64,000 nucleotides of DNA from Choricystis sp. odSpoLacu1 (lineage: Eukaryota > Chlorophyta > Trebouxiophyceae), in assembly GCA_958009055.1 (NCBI GenBank), contig OY253651.1, positions 1,054,001 to 1,118,000 of the forward strand, written 5' to 3'. A model generated the notes under the pieces. It was not told where the DNA came from. It did no database searches and was given only the letters and a program-made list of their open reading frames with translations. The translations under genes were made by a program, and so were the position numbers. The first letter of the stretch is position 1; each line of letters starts with the position of its first letter. This document shows positions 32,296 to 41,167 of this stretch, piece by piece.

Positions 32296-34199
32296 ATGAA
32301 AAAACGTGCCCTGGCCCTCGCCCTGGCCGCGGCTCTGGCTGTGGGCGGTCTGTGCGAGACGATCCTAATCAAGGTGAACTGTGCACACACGTTGAATGGG
32401 GCGGCGGCGGGGCGGACAGAGGGCACACGCGCATTGGCTTGACGCGTCGAGGGTGCCCTTTTTCTCCACCCAAACCCACAGGGCGGCACCGTCGTCACCT
32501 CCACTTCCACCTCCATAAGCGACTTGCTGATCCAGGGCGGCTCGATCGCGGCGGTGGGCCCGAGTCTTAAACCACCCGCGGGCGCCACCATCGTCGACGT
32601 GACCGGCCTCCTCGTCGCCCCGGGCGGCGTGGACGCGCACACCCACCTGGACGCCCCCTTCACCCCCGACCTGACGACGCTGGACGACTACTACACCGGC
32701 TGCCGCGCCGCGCTGGCGGGGGGCACGACGACGCTGCTGGATTTTGCGCTGCCGACGCCGAGCTTGGCCGCTGGTTTCGCCCGCCACGCGGCCGCCGTGG
32801 ACGCGGATGCAGCCTGTGACGTCGCCCTGCACATGGCGGTCACCACGTGGGATGCTGGCGTGGCGTCAGAACTGGAGGCGCTGGTGGCGCGGGAGGGGGT
32901 GACCTCCTTCAAAATGTTTTTCTCGTACAAGGGCGCCCTCGACATCTCGGACGAAGGCTTTTTGGGTGAGTGCCGCGTGTGTGTGTGTGTGTGGGTTGTG
33001 TGTGTGTGGGGAGAAACTTGGGGGAAACGGTGGCGTGGAACGCCACACCCTTTTTCTCACACCCTCCTTCCCCCCACCCCTCCCCACAACCAGCCGCCCT
33101 CACCGCCGCCAAACGGCTGGGCGCCGTCACCATGGTGCACGCCGAGAACGCGGACGCAATCGAGTGGGCGCGGGACGCGACGCACGCGCGCGGGGTGACG
33201 GGGCCGGAGGGGCACCAACTGTCCCGCCCCGCCGTCTTCGAAGACCAAGGCACCAACCGCGCTTTAACGCTCGCTGGGCTCGTGTCCACTCCCCTCTACA
33301 TTGTGCACGTCATGTCGGCGGGGGCGGCGCGTCTGATCGCGGCCGCGCGGGCAGGGGGGCAACCCGTGTATGGGGAGACCGTGCTGTCCGCGTTTGCGGC
33401 CGACCCGTTTGGGCCGTGGCGCAAGAACTGGACCCAAGTGAGTGATTGTGTCGTCGGTGGCACTCCCTCGCCTTTTCTCCGATCGCGCACACTCATCCCT
33501 CACCCCTCCCACAGGCCGCCGCCCACATTATGTCGCCCCCCATCCGGTCCCCCACCCACCAGCGCGGCATCTTGGCTGCCCTGAAAGATGGTGGGCTGAG
33601 TGGCGTCGGCACCGACCACTGTGTGTGGTCGTCCGCCCAAAAAGAGATGGGGGGCGCCGGGCGCACAGATTTTCGCGTCGTGCCAAACGGCGTGAATGGC
33701 GTGCAAGAGCGCGTGATCGCCACGTATGATGCCCTGGTTGTCAAAGGGGGTGCCTCGCCGTCTAAATGGGTGGATGTCGTGGCCACCGCCCCCCGCGCGC
33801 GCGTTTGGGTTGAAACAAAAGGGGGCCCTCACCCCCGGCGCCGACGCGGACGTTGTGTTGATTGACCCCCGTCTCACCACCACCGTGTCTGCTGCCACCC
33901 ACGCGTCGACGGGGGACACCAACATCTATGAAGGGAGGGAGTTTTCGGGGCGAATCGTCGGGGTGTGGCTGCGCGGCCGCCGCGTCGTCGACGCCAGGGG
34001 CGCTGTCACCGCTGCTCGTGGCGCCGGTGCCCGCCTGCGGTTGCGCCCGTTTGGTAGCTCGCTGTGGGAGCGTGTGCCGGGCTGGGAGGCGGATGAGGGG
34101 CGGTGGGCGGACGAGTTTCCGCTGGGGCGTGGGGCGGTGGACCGCGGCGGGGGGGGCGGGTGGTGGGGCCGCTTGTTTGGCGGGCGGGACGAGTTGTGA
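32296..34199 (+). CDS. PYD2: Dihydropyrimidinase with signal peptide, frame broken at a C-run
   Basis: Zinc amidohydrolase that opens dihydrouracil/dihydrothymine in reductive pyrimidine catabolism. Exons: 32296..32373, 32482..32965, 33094..33437 and 33515..34199. The N terminus (MKKRALALALAAALAVGG) is a signal peptide, as in the plant enzyme. Metal ligands and neighbours are visible: VDAHTHLD, the carbamylated lysine in SFKMFFSYKG, TMVHAENADA, LYIVHVMSAG and GTDHCVWS, with RVVPNGVNGVQERV. One C too many in C6 at 33789..33794 separates DVVATAP from ARAFGLKQKGALTPGADADVVLID; the rest of the frame is intact to 34199. The C terminus is Gly/Trp/Arg-rich. Confidence 0.92.
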
Positions 34200-34321
34200 A
34201 AAGGAAAGCCGTGTTTAATGGAAGAAAGCAAGGGCGGTGTTTTCGTGTCTAACAGTGAGTGTGTTCGTTCCAAGTGCAAAAGAAAAACGTTTTCAACCAA
34301 ACCAAACCCAAACCCTCCCTC

Positions 34322-34752
34322 TCACGACCGCGGAATGTCGTCAAACGAGTACCCCGGCCTCCCCCGCGCCGCATAGTACGCCAGCCGAGTCACGTAGAAG
34401 CCCGGCAGCGCGGCCAGCAGGCCCAGCACCAGGAACCCCCAACCCGCGCCCGGGGCGGCCCCGGGGAGGCGGCCACGCACCGCGTAGGCACTCAGCGTCA
34501 GGAAAATGACGCCCAGCGCCAGCAGGGTGACCGCGGTGGCCACCTCGCGCACGGGGAAGGGGGCGGAGGGCAGGGGGGCGCGTTCATGGGCCCAGGTGTC
34601 GGAGGGCTGAAGGGGAGAGGGGAGGGTTGGTTTTTGACGCATCGTTGTTAGGAGAGCGCCGCCCTCTCTCCCCTCTCCGCACACAGCCCACTCACGTCGT
34701 CCTCGACCAGGCGGGTGTACGCTCCAGCGCTGCCTCTGCGCGAGAGCGACAT
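34322..34752 (-). CDS. TMEM230: TMEM230/DUF872 family membrane protein
   Basis: Small two-helix membrane protein of secretory and recycling vesicles in animals; the plant role is unclear. Exons: 34696..34752 and 34322..34606, 113 residues. Hydrophobic helices are VATAVTLLALGVIFLTLSAY and WGFLVLGLLAALPGFYVTRLAYY. The C-terminal GRPGYSFDDIP motif is the family signature. The first 19 residues (MSLSRRGSAGAYTRLVEDD) are cytosolic. It is divergent from the mTERF-like gene with a 121-base spacer. Confidence 0.92.
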
Positions 34753-34873
34753 TGCGGCCGTTTTTTTGGGGGAGGCGATTGGGGAGAAAAAGAGTGTGTT
34801 TCTGCGTCGACACACACACGCTTCTTCTTCTGAAAGCCGAGCGTTGCCTTCTTTGCCTCTGCCCCCGCCCCCA

Positions 34874-35425
34874 ATGCTGGCCACCAGGCGACCTGCCGCC
34901 CCCGCGCGCCGTTACTGCGTGCACCGCACACTCACGGCGCGCGTGCGTGCTGAAAAAGCAGAGGTGACAGCCTGCCGCCCGCGCGCCGAGCTCACTGGCG
35001 CCGACGCGGCCGCCTGGGCGTCCACCGCGGCCGCCGTCGCCACCGCCCTGGACACAGACGAAGGCGAGGCAGACACCCTGCTGGCACGGGCGCACGGGTG
35101 GACGGCGTCTCCCTATTTGCGGGGGTCGTTGACCGACGCTGTGCCTGATCCCGCTGCCGTCGTCGCGTCCCTGGCCGTGCTGACGGACGACCTGGGCCTG
35201 GACGCGGGCGACGCGGCCGCCGTGGTGCGCGCGTTTCCTGAAACATTGTCCCGCGACGCCGACGCCCGGCTGCGCGCCAACCTGGGCGTCCTGGCCAAGC
35301 AGTGGAGGATGTCACCCCCCGCCCAGGCTGCCGCCGTCAAGCGGGCGCCCCGCATCCTGGGGTACACGATAGACTGTGCGGGCGACTGTGCGGGCGAGTG
35401 CGACCGGTGCTGGGTGCGGTTTTGA
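34874..35425 (+). CDS. Short mTERF-like protein with Cys-rich C terminus
   Basis: Single exon, 183 residues. The N terminus (MLATRRPAAPARRYCVHRTLTARVRA) looks like an organelle leader. The middle has two mTERF-like helical units, DLGLDAGDAAAVVRAFPETLSRD and RANLGVLAKQWRMSPPAQAAAVKRAPRILG, where the 'Pxxl' proline positions match mitochondrial transcription termination factors. It is far shorter than ordinary mTERFs, which have six or more repeats. The last ~18 residues (IDCAGDCAGECDRCWVRF) contain four regularly spaced cysteines that could bind a metal. The role is unknown. Organelle nucleic-acid binding is an inference from the repeats. Confidence 0.65.
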   Translation: MLATRRPAAPARRYCVHRTLTARVRAEKAEVTACRPRAELTGADAAAWASTAAAVATALDTDEGEADTLLARAHGWTASPYLRGSLTDAVPDPAAVVASLAVLTDDLGLDAGDAAAVVRAFPETLSRDADARLRANLGVLAKQWRMSPPAQAAAVKRAPRILGYTIDCAGDCAGECDRCWVRF

Positions 35426-35633
35426 TGTGTGTAGTTTGTTCCCTTTTTTTTCAGCCGGCCACGTCGGCTCGACGAACCGATTTGTCACCACTTTTCTCTC
35501 GTGTTTCTCTTCTCGGCTTTGCATGCGACTGCCGGCGCGCCCACCCCCCCGCACGCCCGCCAACCACTGCCCGTCACTCACCCCTCGCCTCCCACGCCGT
35601 CTGCAGCGTCCCCGCCCTCCCCCACCCTCCGCC

Positions 35634-36639
35634 ATGCCGCCCCACATCGGCACCCTGACCGGCCCCGCCGCCGTCCTCACCGTGGCCGCCCTGGTGGACG
35701 TGGCTATTCAGCTGGTCGGATGGGGCGTGTCCACCGCTTTCAAAACTGAAAAATTGTACGACGGAATCGGGTCGACAACCTTTCTGCTGCTCGCGGTCGG
35801 GTCCCTCATCTTTGGCGGCACGTACACCCCCCGCCAAATCGGTGTCACCGCCTGCGTGGCTCTCTGGGCGCTGCGTCTGGGCTCTTTGCTCGTGTACCGC
35901 GTCGTCAAAACGGGGGGCGACTCGAGGTTCGAGGCAGCGTTGAAAGCTCCGATGCTGTACCTGGTCTACTGGCTGATGCAGGCCGTCTGGATCTTCACCA
36001 CCCTCGCCCCCACCCTCGCGCTCAACGGGTTTGGCCCCGCGGCCACCATCCCCGTCTTCTGGGGGTCGGACGTGGTGGGGGCGGCCCTGTTTGCGGGCGG
36101 CTTCGCCATCGAAGCGACGGCCGACGCGCAGAAGCTGGTGTGGAAACTCAACCCGGCCAACAAGGGGCGCTGGATTGACGCCGGCCTGTGGTCGCTGGCC
36201 CGTTTCCCCCAATACTTTGGCGAGATGACGCTGTGGTGGGGGCTGTGGCTGCTGGCGGCGCCCTCATTTGGCAGGACTTGGGCGTGGGCCACGGTCGTGG
36301 GTCCTCTCTTTGTCATGCTCCTCCTCCTCAAAGTCTCCGGCATCCCGCTGCAGGTGGCCCAAGCGCAGGAGCGGTGGGGGGATGACGCCGCCTACAAGGC
36401 GTACGTGGCGCGCACGCGGCTGCTGGTGCCGCTGCCCAAGTGAGTGTTGTGTGGGTTGGGGGTTGTTTTTTTTTTTTGTGTGTGTGTGTTTGTTCAGTGA
36501 GTGTAGTGTGTTTGTGTGTCCAACCGTTGTGTTTCAATGTCGGCCAACCAAACGTTTTCCCTTCTTTACTCGCAGGTTTGGCAGACGCGGCGACGGCGAC
36601 GACGGCGAAGGCGGCGGCGGCGTGGCGGCGGCGCGTTGA
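35634..36639 (+). CDS. DUF1295 / steroid-5-alpha-reductase-like membrane protein
   Basis: Polytopic membrane protein of the DUF1295 family, related to steroid reductases and isoprenylcysteine methyltransferases; the substrate is unknown. Exons: 35634..36439 and 36576..36639, 289 residues when spliced. Several membrane helices are seen (LLLAVGSLIFGGTY, LYLVYWLMQAVWIFTTLAP, ATVVGPLFVMLLLLKVSG). The C-terminal core has NPANKGRWIDAGLWSLARFPQYFGEMTLWWGLWL and ERWGDDAAYKAYVARTRLLVPLPK, the NADPH/cofactor-binding region of the family. If the last intron is retained, a TGA immediately after LPK ends the protein 20 residues earlier (268 against 289); the spliced form adds a Gly/Asp-rich tail. Confidence 0.9.
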
Positions 36640-36829
36640 TTTTTTTTTTTGTACTGTGATTTGGTTTTATGCTTGCCCGTGTTTGAGAGAGAAGAGAGAG
36701 GGAGAGAGACTCACGCACCGTGTCCTCTGGCTTTCACTTTTGGCTCCAAACAACCGATGGAAAAAAAAGACTCGGGTTTTGGTTTGTTACAAACACAACA
36801 ATTCACCACACCTCTCTCTCTCCCCGCCA

Positions 36830-39137
36830 TCACGCGAGCGGCGGCGGTGACCCGGGCGGTGGCGGCGGGGGCGGCGACGACAGACGCTCCAGGGCGGCAG
36901 GCTCGTCGACAGCCAGCGCGCCGTCCTCGTCGTCAGCCGCTGCCCCGCCTTCCTCCTCCACCACCTCCTCCTCCATCGGTTCAAACGGCACGGACGCGGA
37001 GGCTGGGGCCTCCTCCAGCACGGCGGGCGCGTCTGCGGGGGCCGCGTCGTCGCCGTCGTCGGCCGGAGCCCCCGGCTCGTCATCGCCTGGGGCGCCACCA
37101 CCATCGTCCTCGCCGTAGCCGTCGTCCGCGCCCCACTCTGCGGAGGCGCCCGCCCAACCCGACCCGTCGGCCGGGGCGGCGGCGGAGGGGGCGGCGTCCT
37201 CGCCGAAGAAGGGGGCGCTGGTCTCGCCCCCCGCGGCAGTCGAGGACGGGCCTGCGCCATCGTCTCCGTCGCCGTGGGCCAGGGCGTGGGCGTCGTCGTA
37301 GGCGAGGGGGGCGGCGGCGTCAGCGGCTGCTGCCGCCACCTCTGCGTCGACTGCCGCCGCCGCGGCCTCGATCGCCGCGGCCGCAGCTGCCGCAGACGCG
37401 GGGGCCGCCGCAGCAGACCGGCGCCCAGCCGCGTTCTTCCCCTTCTTGGTGGTGGTGACGGCGCGAGCCGCGGAGGGGGGGCGGGACGCCGAGGGCGGGC
37501 GGTGGGACGGCGCGGCGCCCGTGGCGGGGGCGTGGCCGCCACCACCACCCCTCCGCTTGCCGCCCGCTGCCTCCACATACTCCCAGCTGGGCGACGGCGT
37601 GCGCGTCACGACGGCGGCCACGGTGGGCAGGGACCTGTGCTCCCGGGAGTACACCTTGCGCTCGCACCGCCACCACTCGAGCGGGCGGTGCGCGCGCGCG
37701 CGCGGAGCGGCGCACGCCCGCCGCGCCGCCGGGCGTCGGCGCGCCCGCGTCGACATCCACGACGCGCATGCCGTCCCCCGCCAGGGATGCGCGGCCGGCG
37801 AGAGCACGTTTCAGCCTGACGTGGCGGTTGCGCTCGACGCGGGGGCGGGAGGAGGCGAGGGCGGCGCGTTTTGCGCCCGAGCGCGGGCGGCCGGCGGGTT
37901 GCGACAGCCCCGCGCCGCCGTCGCCAGGGGACGGCCACCCCGCGCCGTTGTCGCCCCAGCCGTCGTCCCCACCCCAGGCGGAGGGGCCGCCCGGGGAGGG
38001 GGTCAGGCCGTGGGCATCGTCAAAGGCGAAGGCGGCGGCGCCAGGGGAGTAGTATGGGGAGGGGCCGGAGGCTGCGACCGCTGCACCACCACCACCATCC
38101 CCGCTGGCCCGCCCCAGCCGCGACCTCGGCTGGGGCGGCCGCACCGCGCGGGCAGCCCCCGCGGGCGACGCCGACCGGTCGGTGGCGTCGCCGTCGTCGT
38201 CCGAGTCGTCGTCTGCGCCGAGGAGGCGGCGCACGGTGTCAACGTCGCCCTCTCCATAGCCACCGCCGCCGCCTGCACCCCGTCCGGGCGTCAATCCCGT
38301 GGGCAGCCGCATGGCGCCATACCGGTCGGCCGAGTCGGGGGCCACCGCGCGCAGGGCGGCGCGGGCGGCGTCGACGCGGCGGCGCACGGCGGAGCCGGGG
38401 GGCGAGTGTGGCGCGGCAGCGGACGGCAGGGCGCGCGCTTCCGCCGCCTCGGCCGCGTCGTAGGTCAGGGCGGTGCCTCGGTCGACTGCGTCGTAGCCAC
38501 CGCTGCCGTCGCCTCCCGGGGAGGGCCCCGGCGCGGGGGACGGGAGGTGCATGAGGTGGAGCCCCCCAAACGCGCGCGCGCGTGGCGCGCGCCCTGTGCC
38601 GGCCCGGCGGCCGGCCCCGCCCCGCCTGTCGCGGCGGGCTGCAGCGGCGGCTTCCAGGGCAGCGGCCAGGGCGGTGGGGTCGGCGTCTGGTGGAGTGTGG
38701 GAGGGGGCGGTGAGTTGGGCGCGCATGGGGCGCACTTGGATTTTTGGTTTTCGCGTGTTTCCCAACCGCTCCTGCTCTCTCCCACACTCTCACCTTTGGC
38801 CGGCGTGGCGCCGTCTGCATCCAGGGGGCTGCTGTGCGTGGGGGGAAGAGGATGGGCAAACGTGAGCGCGTGTCGGCGTCCAACAGGGTCGGCTCTCGAA
38901 CTCAAAAAAACGTCGCGCGGCGCGCGCGCGCGCATTCGCACGCCCGCGCGCGACCCGGTCGTGCACGCCAACCCCCTCCAACACTCACCGCATGACCAGA
39001 TCAAAAGCCCGCTTCTGCGTGGCCCGCCCACTGCCGTCCTTGCGCCCTGACGACGACGGCGGGCGGGAGGACCCGGGTGCGTTGAGCTGGGCGAGCGGCG
39101 TGGACGCCGCCGGCGGGGGCGGCGCCAGCGCCGACAT
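36830..39137 (-). CDS. CENPC: CENP-C/Mif2-like inner kinetochore protein, frame broken at a GC repeat
   Basis: CENP-C links CENP-A nucleosomes to the kinetochore. Exons: 38989..39137, 38794..38831 and 36830..38686. Most of the protein is disordered (Ala/Gly/Asp/Pro). The diagnostic piece is a CENP-C motif at about 37600-37725: GVRRSARARA then HRPLEWWRCERKVYSREH. This matches the family pattern of a basic RRSxRxR run, a PLxxWW and an ERxxY. The two halves are in different frames, joined across a (GC)n tract at 37690..37703, so one dinucleotide is missing or one base is extra. An acidic/Ala-rich tail follows. No cupin dimerisation domain was seen. N-terminal start is ATG at 39137. Confidence 0.7.
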
Positions 39138-39451
39138 TGTGGTGAGGGAATGAGTGTTGTGTGTGTCGCGCGTGTGTGTCGAGAGACACGGTCGCGTGCG
39201 CGCTCCCCACACACAAAGGGTGAGAGGAAGTGAGCGAAACGAAAGTTCTAGTTTTTCGAGAAGCGAGGACCAAAAAACGTTGACCCACACCCACTCTCGC
39301 TCCTCTTTCTCTCCGCCGCTTGCGGAGTGCTGCGTGCTGTCGGGACGCGGCTCGGCGTTGCACACTCGTCTCCCTCACTCGCCGTCCACACCACGTGCCA
39401 GGCGCCCCCTCCCTCCCCACCCGTTTGCTGCCGTTCTCCTCTCCTTCCGCC
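39138..39451. promoter_or_regulatory. Divergent spacer between CENPC and RAB7
   Basis: 314 bases with both start codons pointing outward. It has GAGAGACACGG- and T5/A6-type short tracts but no recognised core promoter element. Confidence 0.35.
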
Positions 39452-40402
39452 ATGTCGCGCCGCAACCTGCTCAAAGTCATCATCCTGGGGGACAGCGGGT
39501 GCGTGGGCATGCGTGCGTGTGTGGAGAGGCGTGGGAGAGGGCGGCGCGTGTCCACGCCACCCCGCGCGCCCTCCCCCATTGACCATCCCCCCCTCTTCCC
39601 CTCCTCCTCCAGCGTCGGCAAAACCTCGCTCATGAACCAGTACGTGTCCGGCCGCTTCACGGGCGCCTACAAAGCCACCATCGGGGCCGACTTCACGTCC
39701 AAGGAGGTGACGGTGGACGGGCGCACGGTGACGCTGCAGGTGCGAAGAAGGAGAAGAGAGGAGGGGCGCGCGGAGGGGTGGTGGTGGAAGCTGGCTCTGC
39801 TGCTCCCGCCTCGGTGGCAACACGACCTGAGAAGGCTCGGGTTGTGTGCCGGCAAGGGACGGCGGTTTGGGGGGTCAAAAACAACGCAGTGGGGGGAAGG
39901 AATTGGGGGCGCGCCGAAACAGGGACACCTCTAACCCACCCACCCACCACCACCTCCCCAGATCTGGGACACCGCCGGCCAGGAACGCTTCCAGTCCCTG
40001 GGTGTCGCCTTCTACCGGGGCGCCGACGTGTGCGTCCTCGTCTACGACGTGACACGTGGCGCGTCGTTTGATGCCTTGGAAAACTGGCGCGACGAGTTTT
40101 TGATTCAATCCTCCCCCCCCCGCCCCGACGCGTTTCCCTTTGTCGTGCTGGGCAACAAGGTGGATGCCGTGGATGGTGGGGCGCGCGTCGTGACTGAGAA
40201 AGCGGCGCGCGCGTGGTGTGCCGCGAAAGGGGGGGCGCCCCACTTTGACACGTCGGCCAAAACGGCGGCGGGGGTCGCAGCTGCCTTCGAGGCGGCCGCC
40301 CGGGCCGCCCTGGCGGCCGCCACGGATGAGGAGGTGTACGTGCCCGACACCGTGGACGTGGGGGCGCGCACGAGCGCGCGGCGGCAGTCGGGGTGCTGCT
40401 GA
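39452..40402 (+). CDS. RAB7: Rab7 small GTPase
   Basis: Late-endosome/vacuole traffic GTPase. Exons: 39452..39498, 39613..39739 and 39962..40402, 204 residues. The P-loop is GDSGVGKTS (13-21). Switch I has [15 protein letters not shown], switch II has [21 protein letters not shown], and the guanine motifs are GNKVD and TSAK. The Rab7-specific run [21 protein letters not shown] is clear. The C terminus ends in a double cysteine (SGCC) for geranylgeranylation. The first intron interrupts the P-loop codon. Confidence 0.98.
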
Positions 40403-40580
40403 GAGAGGGGTGGTGGGTTTCTTCTTTTCCTTTTGTTTTTCTTTCTAGTGCAAACGTGCGGAGGGAGCTCTCTCTGTGTGTGACAGCGCCGCAGAAAACA
40501 TGCTTGCTTTTCTCTCTCTCTCTCAATGAAAAGTTCTTTTACACACTCTCCGTTGCGTTGTTTTTACAAAAAATCCAAAA

Positions 40581-40596
40581 GGGGGGGGGGGGGGGG
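40581..40596. repeat. G16 homopolymer
   Basis: Sixteen consecutive G after AAAATCCAAAA, the longest G-run seen in the window. Confidence 0.95.
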
Positions 40597-40602
40597 CTCT
40601 CC

Positions 40603-40812
40603 GCGCTCTCTCACATCACGCTCTCTCTCTCACATCACGCTCTCTCTCTCTCTCTCTCACATCACGCTCTCTCTCTCTCTCTCTCACATGACGCTCTCTC
40701 TCTCTTTCTCGCTCTCTCTCACATCACGCTCTCTCTCTCACATCACGCTCTCTCTCTCTCTCTCGCTCTCTCTCACATCACGCTCTCTCTCTCGCTCACG
40801 CTTTCTCTCTCA
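40603..40812. repeat. CT-rich minisatellite
   Basis: About ten irregular tandem units of the form CACATCACG followed by (CT)4-8, with variants CACATGACG and CTCGCTCACG. Unit length varies by CT number, as expected from replication slippage. Confidence 0.95.
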
Positions 40813-41167
40813 TCGGCGGGGGGTGGAGGCTTAAAAAAAAAAAGGTGGATGATGTTTTGGATGCGTTGAAAAGAAAAAATATGTGTGGCTTGGCGTGTGG
40901 CGCCGGCCCAACAAATTAAAAAAGATGGTACAGACGGGGCGTTGATTGGTGTCGGGTTTGCCAGAGCGCCAAAGCTGAAGAAGAATCGAAGCGGGGGTGG
41001 TGGTGTGTGGGGGGCAATGAAAAAATCAAACAATCAACAATCGAAAAACAAACCGCCTGTGTTTTTCTTTCCAGTGCATGAGTGTCAAGTTCAAAAGTGT
41101 GGTGTGGAGGGTGGGTGGTAATCAAAACTGGGCGGCTCACAAAACAACAGCAGCAGCAGGAATCTCC

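Larger units (their letters stand above)
40403..41167. other. Convergent intergenic region between RAB7 and GH31 3' ends
   Basis: 765 bases between two converging genes, the largest gene-free gap. It contains a G16 run and a CT-rich tandem repeat. An A/T-richer stretch follows (40830-41150), likely the 3' UTR and polyadenylation region of both genes. No open frame is convincing. Confidence 0.5.

Noticed and set aside
36787..37578. Minus-strand Arg/Pro frame overlapping CENPC
   Set aside because: It has no start or conserved content and is a shadow of the Ala/Asp-rich CENPC frame.
40603..40812. CRISPR-like array
   Set aside because: Units differ only in CT copy number; there are no distinct spacers.
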